Assembly: GCA_009782695.1 (NCBI GenBank)
Contig: WRIO01000040.1
Location: forward strand, 1 to 8,062
Reading direction: 5' to 3'
DNA length: 8,062 nucleotides
From: Candidatus Cloacimonadota bacterium
GTDB taxonomy: Bacteria > Cloacimonadota > Cloacimonadia > Cloacimonadales > WRIO01
The notes beneath the pieces were generated by a model. It was not told where the DNA came from and made no database searches. It saw nothing but the letters and a program-made list of their open reading frames with translations. A program made the translations under genes and the position numbers. This document shows positions 1 through 6,609 of this stretch, one piece after another (position 1 is the first letter of the stretch; each line of letters begins with the position of its first letter).

Positions 1-1
1 C

Positions 2-2131
2 AATGGGAATGACGCTCTTTTAGAATTCGTTGGTGAATCTGAAAGTTATGTATCATTTATGTCAACAAATGTGAGTATCGTAAACAGTGGTCATTTATCG
101 GCAAATATTATCGAGCAGCTATATCTCGAAAATTCATCGATAAATATGGCAAATAACTCAAAATTTACTGCGGAAGAGAGCCAAATCATCTTATCAGATG
201 ATTCTGCAATTGCAATGAATAGAAGCTCTTTTACTATAGATAACCACTCTTCAATGACATTACAATATGAATCCTCTTTATCGTTGCTAAATCACAGTAA
301 TGTAGAGATAAAGGGCTATAGCCATCTCAATCTACTTTCAGATTCTACCATAAAAGGTGAGTCTGAAAAAATTAGCGAAGACCTTCTTGGATCTCGTATA
401 ATCTTAAACAAAAGCGAAGCAGATTTTGAAGCAGGCACTACTATCACAGGTATAGATGGGAGCCGATGGACTGGTATAACATTTATCGACTGCGCATCTT
501 CAAATGAGTTTCCTTTTACAAGCCATATTAGGAGCTCGATAATAAGCGATATAAGCTCCCTTAATGTCTCTACCAGCACGGTTAAATTTAATGATATCAT
601 AATAGAAAACATAGGAAAGTTTAATGCCGTGCGATCGAATATCCTTATCGACAATATGATTTATAGAGACAATGACCACCCAATCTCCGCATTACAAGGA
701 ACTCTGAACATCGATAACTCTACTATTCACAATAATGCTTCACATGGTGTTTATCTATTTGATATAGCTGTAGTCAAAGAGGTAAAAGAACATTCTGTTC
801 CCTCTACTAGAATCATACCTTATCAGGTGGAAGTCGATACATTACGATATGTCTCACAGTTGCGAAACAGCGAGGTATATAGTAACCAAGGGATAGGTGT
901 ATTTGTGTCAACTGGTTCTATTTTCTTAAAGAACACAAAAGTTTATGGCAATGGAAAAGACCTTTCTTATGTAGATGATGTGTATGATGGTGCGGGATTT
1001 TATAGCACTAGTTTGACCAGGAGTACTCTCTCCATAGGATCTATCATCAGGGGGAATAAGAACTATGATATTTACTGTCGTGCAAATAAATGGCCTTCCT
1101 TTGGACTGTCAGCAAACGGTTCCTCTGGTTTTTCTTATGTAGGTTGTGGAAACACCAATCCGGCTGTCTTTTTGTTCCCCCAACAGCATTATTTTTATGC
1201 CTTTGGAGATTTTACCCCTCCGATAGCTAGCTATAATGTAAACGTTCCTACCTCTGATTCAGACCTTTTCTATCCATCTCTTTCTAGCTTTGATTTAGGT
1301 TACCCAACAAATCCAGCTGTTATGAACGCATACACCCAGTATATCGAGGCTCTTGAGGCTATGTATGAGGGAGAATATGAAAGAGCTTATGATGAGCTAC
1401 AAGATTTTATAGAGGAAAATGCTGATGTAGTATCCTTAAATAGTGAAGTTCTGTCTGCTCTAACTCTATTACCATATCTGGCTTCGGCGATAGAAGGTCG
1501 CACAGAATACTTAAATGAATTTATAGCCGGTTTAGAGGAGGAGGTCTTTGGTATTCATTTAGGTTATGCTACATTGACCTCAAAGGTCTTAGATGAGGAT
1601 TATGTAGAAGCAATGCAGGTGATAAATGATCTATTAGAGGACATCGACGACCCTGATGATATCGACTCTATCCTGCTGGAGCTCGAAGCAGCTCACCTTT
1701 ATTTGATCTTGGTTTTAGAAAATGTTCGCTCTATTCCAAGTGCTACCTATCAGCCAACTACTTATGAAGAGTTTTATGCTATCCAAGAGGATTTGGAAAG
1801 GAAAATCATGAGACTAAATGCGAAAAACGATACAGAACCACCAGTTCCTGCCGTTACAAAGTTGACAGTGTCAAACTACCCGAATCCGTTCAATCCCGAA
1901 ACAGTGATCGCTTATGCCATACCGAGAGACAGCAATGTCAAGATAGATGTGTATAATATCAAGGGGCAGCGAGTAAAGAGGTTAGTAAATGAGCTCCATA
2001 CATCAGGTCATCACAGCGTGGTCTGGACTGGTTTCGATGACGCTGGAAATAGTGTAAGCAGTGGGCTATACTTTTACCGTGTGCAGACAGATGATAGCGT
2101 AGTAACTAAAAAAATGATTTTGATGAAATAA
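2..2131 (+). CDS. Secreted/surface beta-solenoid protein with C-terminal sorting domain (5' end outside window)
   Basis: The reading frame is open from base 2 through the first ATG at 59, and the repeat pattern already runs through that stretch. The gene therefore almost certainly starts upstream; residue numbers here count from the ATG at 59. Residues about 5-98 form 7-8-residue rungs with alternating hydrophobics. Residues about 100-370 are rich in Asn, Ser and Ile and contain beta-helix-like turns such as NSTIHNN (about 220) and NSEVYSN (about 270), as in pectin-lyase-like proteins. Residues about 420-556 are predicted helical and acidic, with TPR-like hairpins. After a Pro-rich linker, residues about 600-690 form a FlgD-like/type IX-style C-terminal domain: YPNPFNPE at 607-614, a VKIDVYNIKGQ strand, SSGLYFYR, and the ending KKMILMK. 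In this family that domain directs export and attachment of the protein. No catalytic residues are recognisable. The ligand or function is unknown; adhesion or an S-layer-like role is only a guess. Confidence 0.85.
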   Translation, partial: NGNDALLEFVGESESYVSFMSTNVSIVNSGHLSANIIEQLYLENSSINMANNSKFTAEESQIILSDDSAIAMNRSSFTIDNHSSMTLQYESSLSLLNHSNVEIKGYSHLNLLSDSTIKGESEKISEDLLGSRIILNKSEADFEAGTTITGIDGSRWTGITFIDCASSNEFPFTSHIRSSIISDISSLNVSTSTVKFNDIIIENIGKFNAVRSNILIDNMIYRDNDHPISALQGTLNIDNSTIHNNASHGVYLFDIAVVKEVKEHSVPSTRIIPYQVEVDTLRYVSQLRNSEVYSNQGIGVFVSTGSIFLKNTKVYGNGKDLSYVDDVYDGAGFYSTSLTRSTLSIGSIIRGNKNYDIYCRANKWPSFGLSANGSSGFSYVGCGNTNPAVFLFPQQHYFYAFGDFTPPIASYNVNVPTSDSDLFYPSLSSFDLGYPTNPAVMNAYTQYIEALEAMYEGEYERAYDELQDFIEENADVVSLNSEVLSALTLLPYLASAIEGRTEYLNEFIAGLEEEVFGIHLGYATLTSKVLDEDYVEAMQVINDLLEDIDDPDDIDSILLELEAAHLYLILVLENVRSIPSATYQPTTYEEFYAIQEDLERKIMRLNAKNDTEPPVPAVTKLTVSNYPNPFNPETVIAYAIPRDSNVKIDVYNIKGQRVKRLVNELHTSGHHSVVWTGFDDAGNSVSSGLYFYRVQTDDSVVTKKMILMK
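71..352 (+). repeat. Octapeptide solenoid repeat within the surface protein
   Basis: Hydrophobic pairs at positions i and i+2 recur at V5/I7, L13/A15, L21/L23, I28/M30, F36/A38, I43/L45, I51/M53, F58/I60, M66/L68, L74/L76, V82/I84, L90/L92 and at I98. The spacing is 7 or 8 residues throughout. From residue 26 on, a Ser sits two residues before the first hydrophobic of each unit (S26, S34, S41, S49, S56, S64, S72, S80, S88, S96). Three 8-residue units make 24 residues, close to one coil of a right-handed parallel beta-helix, so each unit may be one face. The DNA itself is not obviously repeated, which suggests an old duplication. Confidence 0.7.
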
Positions 2132-2145
2132 GAATATAACATGGT

Positions 2146-2172
2146 AGGGCTGAAGTGATTCAGCCCTTTTTT
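2146..2172 (+). terminator. Rho-independent terminator after the surface-protein gene
   Basis: A perfect 9-bp stem, AGGGCTGAA (2146-2154) pairing with TTCAGCCCT (2159-2167), encloses a GTGA tetraloop. The stem runs straight into six T residues (2167-2172). It begins 14 bases after the TAA stop of the surface-protein gene, so it ends that transcript and separates it from aspS. Confidence 0.93.
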
Positions 2173-2355
2173 ATTGTTGTGTTAAGGAGTTTGCATAGAC
2201 AAAATATAATAGATAAAACCATTTTAGCTTATATATTTTTGAAAGTCATTTTTTACATTCACGATGGTAAAGTTCGATATAAAAGATAAAACTATTGACA
2301 AAAAACACACTATAATTTTTTGTGGAAATAGAAAATAATTGGATAAGGATAGAAA
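2173..2355 (+). promoter_or_regulatory. aspS: AT-rich leader upstream of aspS, probable promoter region
   Basis: This non-coding stretch lies between a strong terminator and aspS, so it should hold the aspS promoter. It contains TATAAT at 2205-2210 and again at 2311-2316, and TTGACA at 2295-2300. The TTGACA is only 10 bases before the second TATAAT, too close for a standard sigma-70 pair, so neither can be assigned with confidence. A TATTTTTG at 2234-2241 matches the Bacteroidota -7 consensus TAnnTTTG but lacks a well-placed upstream TTTG. An imperfect 13-bp direct repeat (2211-2223 and 2284-2296, 12 of 13 identical) is also present. No T-box-like or other riboswitch structure was recognised. 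Confidence 0.4.
2345..2349 (+). promoter_or_regulatory. aspS: Ribosome binding site of aspS
   Basis: AAGGA lies 6 bases before the ATG at 2356. This supports that start over any later Met, and the protein aligns with AspRS from its first residues. Confidence 0.7.
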
Positions 2356-4143
2356 ATGATAGATTTATTAGGAGATCTTAAACGAACCCATTACTGTGGT
2401 GAGCTAGACGGCAGTTTACGCGGTCAGGAAGTCTTGATTATGGGTTGGGTGAACAAACGCAGAGATTTAGGGGGATTGATTTTTATAGATTTACGGGATA
2501 TAAAAGGCATCGTGCAATGCGTGTTTCCCCCTGAAAATGCAGAGACTTACAACAAAGCAAAAGATGTCCGACATGAGTATGTGATGGCTATAAAGGGCAT
2601 AGTATCTGCACGCGATGATAAGAATAAAAACAAAAGTATGTTCACTGGCGAGATAGAGATAGCTGTGACAGAAGCATTTATTCTAAATGTATCAGAGCCT
2701 CTACCTATTCAACTAAACGAAAATGTAATGGCAGAAGAAGACTTGCGTTTACAATACAGATATTTGGACTTACGCAGGGAAAAGCTGCAAAAGAACTTGA
2801 TATTGCGGCACAAAATGGTGTATAAAATCAGGGAATTTCTCCACACCCGTGACTTCTATGAGATAGAGACCCCCATCTTGATGAAATCCACTCCCGAAGG
2901 AGCGCGTGATTACCTCGTCCCCAGTAGAGTGTATCCTGGCAAATTCTTTGCCCTGCCACAGTCACCCCAAATATACAAGCAACTGCTTATGATAGGTGGT
3001 ATGGACAGGTATTTTCAAATAGCCCGTTGCTTTCGTGACGAAAACTTGCGTGCTGATAGACAACCAGAGTTTACCCAGCTTGATATAGAGATGAGTTATG
3101 TGAGTGAGCAGCAGATATATGATTTGATAGAAGAGCTATTTGTGTATGTGTGGAAAGAGACCATAAATTATGATATCCCACGACCGATAGTGCGGTTTTC
3201 TTGGATCGAGGCTATGGAAAGGTTTGGTAGTGACAAGCCTGATATCAGGTTTGGGCTTGAGCTACAAGATGTCACTGATGTATTTACTCACACAGAGTTT
3301 GAAGTGTTTAAAAAAGCTATCGCAAGCGGGTTCAAGGTTCGCTGCGTGATAGCACCAAATTGTGCTAACTACACAAGAAAACAACTCGATACTCTCACAG
3401 ATTTAGCTAAACATTTAGATGCAAAAGGGCTTGCTTTTGTAAAATATCAAAATGGTGCTTTTGACGGTGGTATAGCAAAGTTTTTAAATGAAGAAGAGAA
3501 AGCGAAACTCAGTAAAATAACCAAAGAGAGTGATCTAGTGCTTTTTGCAGCAGATGATGACAAGCAGTCTTTTAAAGTGTTGGCAGGCATACGAAACCAA
3601 TTAGGCAAAGATTTGGGTCTGATAGATAGCAGCAAGTTTGCCTTCTGTTGGATAACAGACTTCCCGCTTTTTGAATATAATGATGACTTGAAGTGCTGGG
3701 AACCTGCTCATCACATGTTTACCCTGCCGAAAGAGGAGCATCTGCCTTATTTTGACCACCCCGACAAAATCAAAGATATCCAAGGGCAGCTGTATGATTT
3801 AGTTTGCAATGGAATGGAGCTATCCTCTGGAAGTATCAGGTGCCACAGATATGATATTCAAAAGAAAATCTTTGATTTATTGGGATACACAGAAAGCGAG
3901 TTAGAGGATAGATTTGGTTTCTTTATAAACGCTCTAAAATATGGCACTCCTCCACATGGAGGTATAGCCCCGGGCATTGACAGAATGGTTATGCTACTCA
4001 CCCAAGCAGAGTCTATTCGTGATGTGATAGCATTCCCAAAAACGCTCAAAGCGGTTGATCTAATGAGTCAAGCCCCTTCGACAGTCGCAGAAAAACAAGT
4101 TAACGAGCTAGGTATAAAATTTGTGCCAACTGATAATTTGTAG
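2356..4143 (+). CDS. aspS: Aspartyl-tRNA synthetase (bacterial type)
   Basis: This cytoplasmic class II synthetase charges tRNA-Asp with aspartate using ATP. At 595 residues it has the normal bacterial length. An N-terminal OB-fold anticodon-binding domain covers about residues 10-115, with [11 protein letters not shown] at 30-40. The catalytic core follows: motif 1 around 167-191 ([20 protein letters not shown]), motif 2 with ARCFRDE at 223-229, and motif 3 with [10 protein letters not shown] at 535-544 containing the ATP-binding Arg543. The insertion at about 295-430 corresponds to the GAD domain of bacterial AspRS. In the OB-fold, position 38 is Leu, as in the discriminating E. coli enzyme, whereas non-discriminating enzymes such as that of Pseudomonas have His there. 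This hints at strict tRNA-Asp specificity but is an inference from one site. A terminator upstream and a 136-bp spacer downstream suggest it is transcribed separately. The stop is TAG. Confidence 0.98.
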   Translation: MIDLLGDLKRTHYCGELDGSLRGQEVLIMGWVNKRRDLGGLIFIDLRDIKGIVQCVFPPENAETYNKAKDVRHEYVMAIKGIVSARDDKNKNKSMFTGEIEIAVTEAFILNVSEPLPIQLNENVMAEEDLRLQYRYLDLRREKLQKNLILRHKMVYKIREFLHTRDFYEIETPILMKSTPEGARDYLVPSRVYPGKFFALPQSPQIYKQLLMIGGMDRYFQIARCFRDENLRADRQPEFTQLDIEMSYVSEQQIYDLIEELFVYVWKETINYDIPRPIVRFSWIEAMERFGSDKPDIRFGLELQDVTDVFTHTEFEVFKKAIASGFKVRCVIAPNCANYTRKQLDTLTDLAKHLDAKGLAFVKYQNGAFDGGIAKFLNEEEKAKLSKITKESDLVLFAADDDKQSFKVLAGIRNQLGKDLGLIDSSKFAFCWITDFPLFEYNDDLKCWEPAHHMFTLPKEEHLPYFDHPDKIKDIQGQLYDLVCNGMELSSGSIRCHRYDIQKKIFDLLGYTESELEDRFGFFINALKYGTPPHGGIAPGIDRMVMLLTQAESIRDVIAFPKTLKAVDLMSQAPSTVAEKQVNELGIKFVPTDNL

Positions 4144-4240
4144 CGGGCATCGTCCCTATGTCCAAAAAGCATCCGTGCGAAGCACACCGATAATTCCCAT
4201 CCAATTTGGAGGGGTGGCAAACTTATTTGACGGGGTGGTT
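4144..4240. repeat. G+C-rich intergenic element with hairpins and doubled GGGGTGG block
   Basis: By hand count this stretch is about 52% G+C, while the following 39 bases up to purN are about 18%. It contains a small hairpin GTGC-GAA-GCAC (4175-4185). A larger imperfect hairpin spans 4196-4214, with CCC and TCCA pairing with TGGA and GGG around an ATT loop and one A/G mismatch. GGGGTGG occurs at 4211-4217 and again at 4232-4238. No T-run follows, so it is not a standard terminator for aspS. The pattern resembles intergenic repeats of the form GGGGTGGC...GACGGGGTGG that I recall between genes in several FCB-type genomes. That recollection cannot be verified here. Confidence 0.45.
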
Positions 4241-4255
4241 TGTTAAAATTAGAAA
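4227..4255 (+). promoter_or_regulatory. Candidate promoter for the purN-lptC operon
   Basis: TTGACG (4227-4232) and TAGAAA (4250-4255) are separated by 17 bases, matching 5 of 6 and 4 of 6 positions of the sigma-70 consensus. Transcription would begin a few bases further on, giving a short leader before the ATG at 4280. The -35 element would fall inside the G+C-rich intergenic element. The match is modest, and the promoter consensus of this lineage is not known to me. Confidence 0.25.
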
Positions 4256-4279
4256 TCAGAAATTGAAAAAGAAACTAAA

Positions 4280-4861
4280 ATGAAAAAAATAGCAATATTG
4301 ACAAGTGGTCACAGTAGGGGGTCGAACTTTCGGAATATCTGTGAATATATAAAAGAGAATAAATGCGATATACAAATAGAGTTCTTGTTAGTTACTGATG
4401 CTTCTGCTCCTGTGATAGAGTTAGCAAGGCAGCAAGACATCAAAATAGTGTATTTTTTAGATAAGAAATATTTTGATAAGTCATTGATAGATTTATGTGA
4501 GACTTATGAGCTTGATTTGATAGTGTTAGCGGGCTTTATCAGAAAGATACCCCGCGAGTTTTTGCAAAGGATAAAGACTCCAATAGTCAATATCCACCCT
4601 GCTTTGCTACCGAAATATGGTGGCAAGGGGATGTATGGAATGTATGTGCACGAGACAGTATTTAAAAGCAAGGAAACAGTCAGTGGAGCGACAGTTCATT
4701 TGGTAAATGAGCATTATGATGAAGGCAAAATATTACAACAAAAAAGTTGTGATATTTCAAAGTGCATATCACCCCAAGAGATAGCTGATACTGTGATAAA
4801 AATAGAACACGAGATATATCCCAAAACGATAGTAAAAATTTTACAGGAGGATAAAGTATGA
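4280..4861 (+). CDS. purN: Phosphoribosylglycinamide formyltransferase (GAR transformylase)
   Basis: PurN transfers the formyl group of 10-formyl-tetrahydrofolate to glycinamide ribonucleotide, the third step of purine synthesis in the cytoplasm. The 193 residues match the usual PurN length. The N-terminal Rossmann-like strand carries MKKIAILTSG followed by GSN (14-16), which binds the substrate phosphate. LDLIVLAGF (78-86) precedes the active-site segment NIHPALLPKYGGKG (104-117), which holds the catalytic Asn104 and His106. SGATVH (135-140) leads to the catalytic Asp147 in HYDEGKI. All three catalytic residues of E. coli PurN therefore have counterparts. No good Shine-Dalgarno precedes the ATG; the upstream bases are almost all A. 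It is the first gene of the compact operon and overlaps deoC by 4 bases. No other purine gene is in the window. Confidence 0.92.
   Translation: MKKIAILTSGHSRGSNFRNICEYIKENKCDIQIEFLLVTDASAPVIELARQQDIKIVYFLDKKYFDKSLIDLCETYELDLIVLAGFIRKIPREFLQRIKTPIVNIHPALLPKYGGKGMYGMYVHETVFKSKETVSGATVHLVNEHYDEGKILQQKSCDISKCISPQEIADTVIKIEHEIYPKTIVKILQEDKV
4844..4850 (+). promoter_or_regulatory. deoC: Ribosome binding site of deoC, inside the purN 3' end
   Basis: CAGGAGG lies 7 bases before the ATG at 4858 and within the last codons of purN. It is the strongest Shine-Dalgarno in the window. Together with the ATGA overlap (4858-4861) it fixes the deoC start and suggests coupled translation. Confidence 0.85.
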
Positions 4862-5754
4862 TAAACATAAAAGACATAGCATTAGAGATATTCGAATTGC
4901 GTTCTGATGGCGAATGTTTATGCGGTAGAGACCATGAGGTCTGGGAAAAATGTGAAGACTGCGAGGTGATCAGGGCGGCAGAACAGAAATCAACATATTT
5001 TATACGGGGAGATATCAAAAAGTGTAATTGCGGTGCAGCCCATGATATTTGCTTGGATTGTATTAAGTGCCGAGTCAAAAAGTCGAACAAGGTTGAATAT
5101 GACTTAGAAAATATAAATAAGCATATAGACCATACATTATTACATGCTTCTGCTTTAGAAGAAGACATAGAACGGTTGGCAGATGAATACGAAAAATATA
5201 ATTTCAAATCTATATGTGTGCATCCCTATTATGTATCATTATTAAAAAAAAGAAAGCAGATTAAGAATATATGTAGTGTAGCTGGTTTTCCTTTGGGTAT
5301 GAATGAGCTGTATATAAAAGTGAACGAGGCGCTTGATTGCACAAGACTCGGTGCAAAAGAAGTAGATTTTGTCATAAACATCGGAGCATTAAAAGATGGG
5401 TATTACCAGACTGTATTCGCAGAATTAATAGTGATAAAGGTCGAGATAAAGAGTAACATAAAGCTAAAAGCAATCATAGAGACATGTTTGCTTACTGATG
5501 AAGAGATAGTGATAGCAAGTTTGATAAATAAAAAAGCCGGTGCCGACTTTATTAAAACATCCACTGGCTTTAGCACCAAAGGGGCAGAAGCAAGGACGGT
5601 AAAGCTCATACGCGACACAGTGGGTGATTATATGGGGGTAAAGGCTTCTGGTGGTATCAAGACACGCCAGCAAGTAATAGATATGATGAAAGCAGGAGCA
5701 AACCGCATAGGGACAAGCAACAGTGTGGCTATCATGCAGGAGAATAAAAAATGA
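4858..5754 (+). CDS. deoC: Deoxyribose-phosphate aldolase with Cys-rich, probably zinc-binding N-terminal extension
   Basis: DeoC reversibly cleaves 2-deoxyribose 5-phosphate to glyceraldehyde 3-phosphate and acetaldehyde, as part of deoxynucleoside breakdown. The aldolase domain (about 85-298) is complete. It has IDHTLL (90-95), SICVHP (118-123), GFPLG (143-147), EVDFVINIG (168-176, Asp170 matching catalytic Asp102 of E. coli), and FIKTSTGF (231-238) with the Schiff-base Lys233. GVKASGGIKT (260-269) holds the assisting Lys262, and RIGTS (283-287) completes the phosphate site. In front lie about 80 additional residues with Cys20, Cys22, His26, Cys32, Cys35 and then Cys56, Cys58, His62, Cys65, Cys68, Cys71. 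These form two CxCGxxHx5CxxC motifs exactly 36 residues apart. The strong ribosome binding site sits at the long start, and no ATG occurs in frame between Met1 and Met148, so the extension belongs to the protein. Metal binding is inferred from residue pattern only. It overlaps purN and thyA by 4 bases each. Confidence 0.93.
   Translation: MINIKDIALEIFELRSDGECLCGRDHEVWEKCEDCEVIRAAEQKSTYFIRGDIKKCNCGAAHDICLDCIKCRVKKSNKVEYDLENINKHIDHTLLHASALEEDIERLADEYEKYNFKSICVHPYYVSLLKKRKQIKNICSVAGFPLGMNELYIKVNEALDCTRLGAKEVDFVINIGALKDGYYQTVFAELIVIKVEIKSNIKLKAIIETCLLTDEEIVIASLINKKAGADFIKTSTGFSTKGAEARTVKLIRDTVGDYMGVKASGGIKTRQQVIDMMKAGANRIGTSNSVAIMQENKK
4915..5070 (+). repeat. deoC: Duplicated CxCGxxHx5CxxC module in the DeoC N-terminus
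   Basis: Copy 1 spans residues 20-35 and copy 2 spans 56-71 of DeoC. C, C, G, H, C and C align at identical internal distances, and copy 2 has one more Cys at 65. Each copy offers five potential metal ligands of the zinc-ribbon type. Confidence 0.75.
5738..5742 (+). promoter_or_regulatory. thyA: Ribosome binding site of thyA
   Basis: AGGAG lies 8 bases before the ATG at 5751, within the last codons of deoC. It supports this start and coupled translation through the ATGA overlap. Confidence 0.75.
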
Positions 5755-6581
5755 GTAGGGCAGATAAAATATTTGTCTCGATGTGCAAAGATATTATCAC
5801 CACAGGGTATTCCTCTGTGGGAGAGAATGTTCGTCCCCGTTGGGAAGACGGCTCCCCTGCCCACACGATAAAAAAATTCGGAGTAGTAAACAGATATGAT
5901 CTAGCAGATGAGTTCCCCATCATGACCTTGCGCCCCACTAACTTACAAACAGCCATAGATGAGATCATCTGGATTTGGATAAAAAAATCGAACGATGTAA
6001 AAGACCTAAACAGTAAAATCTGGGACGCATGGACAGACGAGAAGGGAACTATCGGAAAAGCTTATGGCTATCAGTTAGGGAGGATAATCGACTTCCCAGA
6101 AGGAAAAATGGACCAGGTAGATTGGCTCTTGCAGACCCTGAAAAATAGTCAATCAAGCCGTCGCATGGTCACAAATATATTCAATCATGACGATTTAAAG
6201 GAAATGGGTCTTCAACCTTGTGCTTGGTCGGTGACTTTGAATGTGACAGGAAGCAAGCTAAATATGATATTAAATCAGCGGTCGCAAGATATTTTGGTTG
6301 CTAATAATTGGAATGTTTGCCAGTATGCAGTTTTGCTGATTATGTTTGCCCAAGTATCCGGCTTGCAAGCAGGAGAGCTAGTGCATATCATAGCAGACGC
6401 CCATATTTATGACAGGCATATCCCATTGGTCGAGGAGCTGATAGAGCGGGAACAGTATGAAGCTCCTCTTTTGAAGATAAATACGGAAGTCAAAGACTTT
6501 TATCAGTTTAAAGTAGATGATTTTAAGCTACTTAACTACCAAGCTGGAAAGCAAATAAAGCATATTCCAGTAGCTGTTTAA
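5751..6581 (+). CDS. thyA: Thymidylate synthase (ThyA, folate-dependent)
   Basis: ThyA methylates dUMP to dTMP with 5,10-methylene-tetrahydrofolate and releases dihydrofolate. The 276-residue protein most resembles the Bacillus/Clostridium type of ThyA in the features I recall: GSPAHTI near 34-40 and the C-terminal EVKDFYQF...DDFKLLNY block at 246-263. The ending PVAV fits the C-terminal residues that close over the active site. The nucleophile is Cys157 in LQPCAW. SSRR (135-138) supplies phosphate-binding arginines, QRSQD (176-180) the Arg and Asp of the nucleotide site, Asn188 sits in NNWNV, and ADAHIY (215-220) provides the dUMP-binding His218 and Tyr220. All key residues are present. The enzyme requires dihydrofolate reductase to recycle its product, and no such gene is in the window. 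It overlaps deoC by 4 bases. A stable hairpin lies in its early codons. Confidence 0.95.
   Translation: MSRADKIFVSMCKDIITTGYSSVGENVRPRWEDGSPAHTIKKFGVVNRYDLADEFPIMTLRPTNLQTAIDEIIWIWIKKSNDVKDLNSKIWDAWTDEKGTIGKAYGYQLGRIIDFPEGKMDQVDWLLQTLKNSQSSRRMVTNIFNHDDLKEMGLQPCAWSVTLNVTGSKLNMILNQRSQDILVANNWNVCQYAVLLIMFAQVSGLQAGELVHIIADAHIYDRHIPLVEELIEREQYEAPLLKINTEVKDFYQFKVDDFKLLNYQAGKQIKHIPVAV
5800..5820 (+). other. thyA: Stable hairpin in the 5' coding region of thyA
   Basis: CCACAGGG (5800-5807) pairs with CTCTGTGG (5813-5820) over 8 bp, including one G-U, around a five-base TATTC loop. It covers roughly codons 17-24 of thyA, starting 49 bases after the start codon. A regulatory role is possible but unproven. 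Confidence 0.4.
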
Positions 6582-6598
6582 AGATCAAAATATCACAC

Positions 6599-6603
6599 AG
6601 GAG
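6599..6603 (+). promoter_or_regulatory. Ribosome binding site of the nitroreductase-family gene
   Basis: AGGAG in the 28-bp gap after thyA lies 6 bases before the ATG at 6610 and fixes that start. Confidence 0.8.
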
Positions 6604-6609
6604 AAAAAA

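Noticed and set aside
59..61. ATG at 59 as the true start of the surface-protein gene
   Set aside because: The frame is open to base 2, there is no signal peptide or ribosome binding site, and the solenoid pattern continues upstream, so this Met is most likely internal.
316..654. Minus-strand open frame within the surface-protein gene
   Set aside because: It is antisense to a clear repeat-bearing coding region and shows no family signature.
2295..2316. TTGACA followed by TATAAT read as a classical sigma-70 promoter
   Set aside because: The spacer is 10 bases where about 17 is needed. Both boxes are kept only as part of a probable promoter region.
4196..4214. Hairpin after aspS as an intrinsic terminator
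   Set aside because: The stem has a mismatch and is followed by TGGCAAAC, not a T-run, so it does not fit a rho-independent terminator.
4680..5207. Long open frame on the minus strand across the purN/deoC junction
   Set aside because: It lies opposite two well-supported overlapping genes, has no recognisable motif or ribosome binding site, and its Ser/Phe/Leu-rich composition is typical of an antisense shadow.
5628..5968. Two overlapping minus-strand frames across the deoC/thyA junction
   Set aside because: Both are shadows of conserved enzyme domains, and their translations look like no known family.
6286..6420. Departures from textbook ThyA motifs (NNWNV and ADAHIY instead of the usual PFN and GD-H-Y forms)
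   Set aside because: As far as I recall, this wording is common in ThyA of clostridia and other anaerobes. The catalytic Cys, Arg, Asp, Asn, His and Tyr are all kept, so the enzyme should be active.
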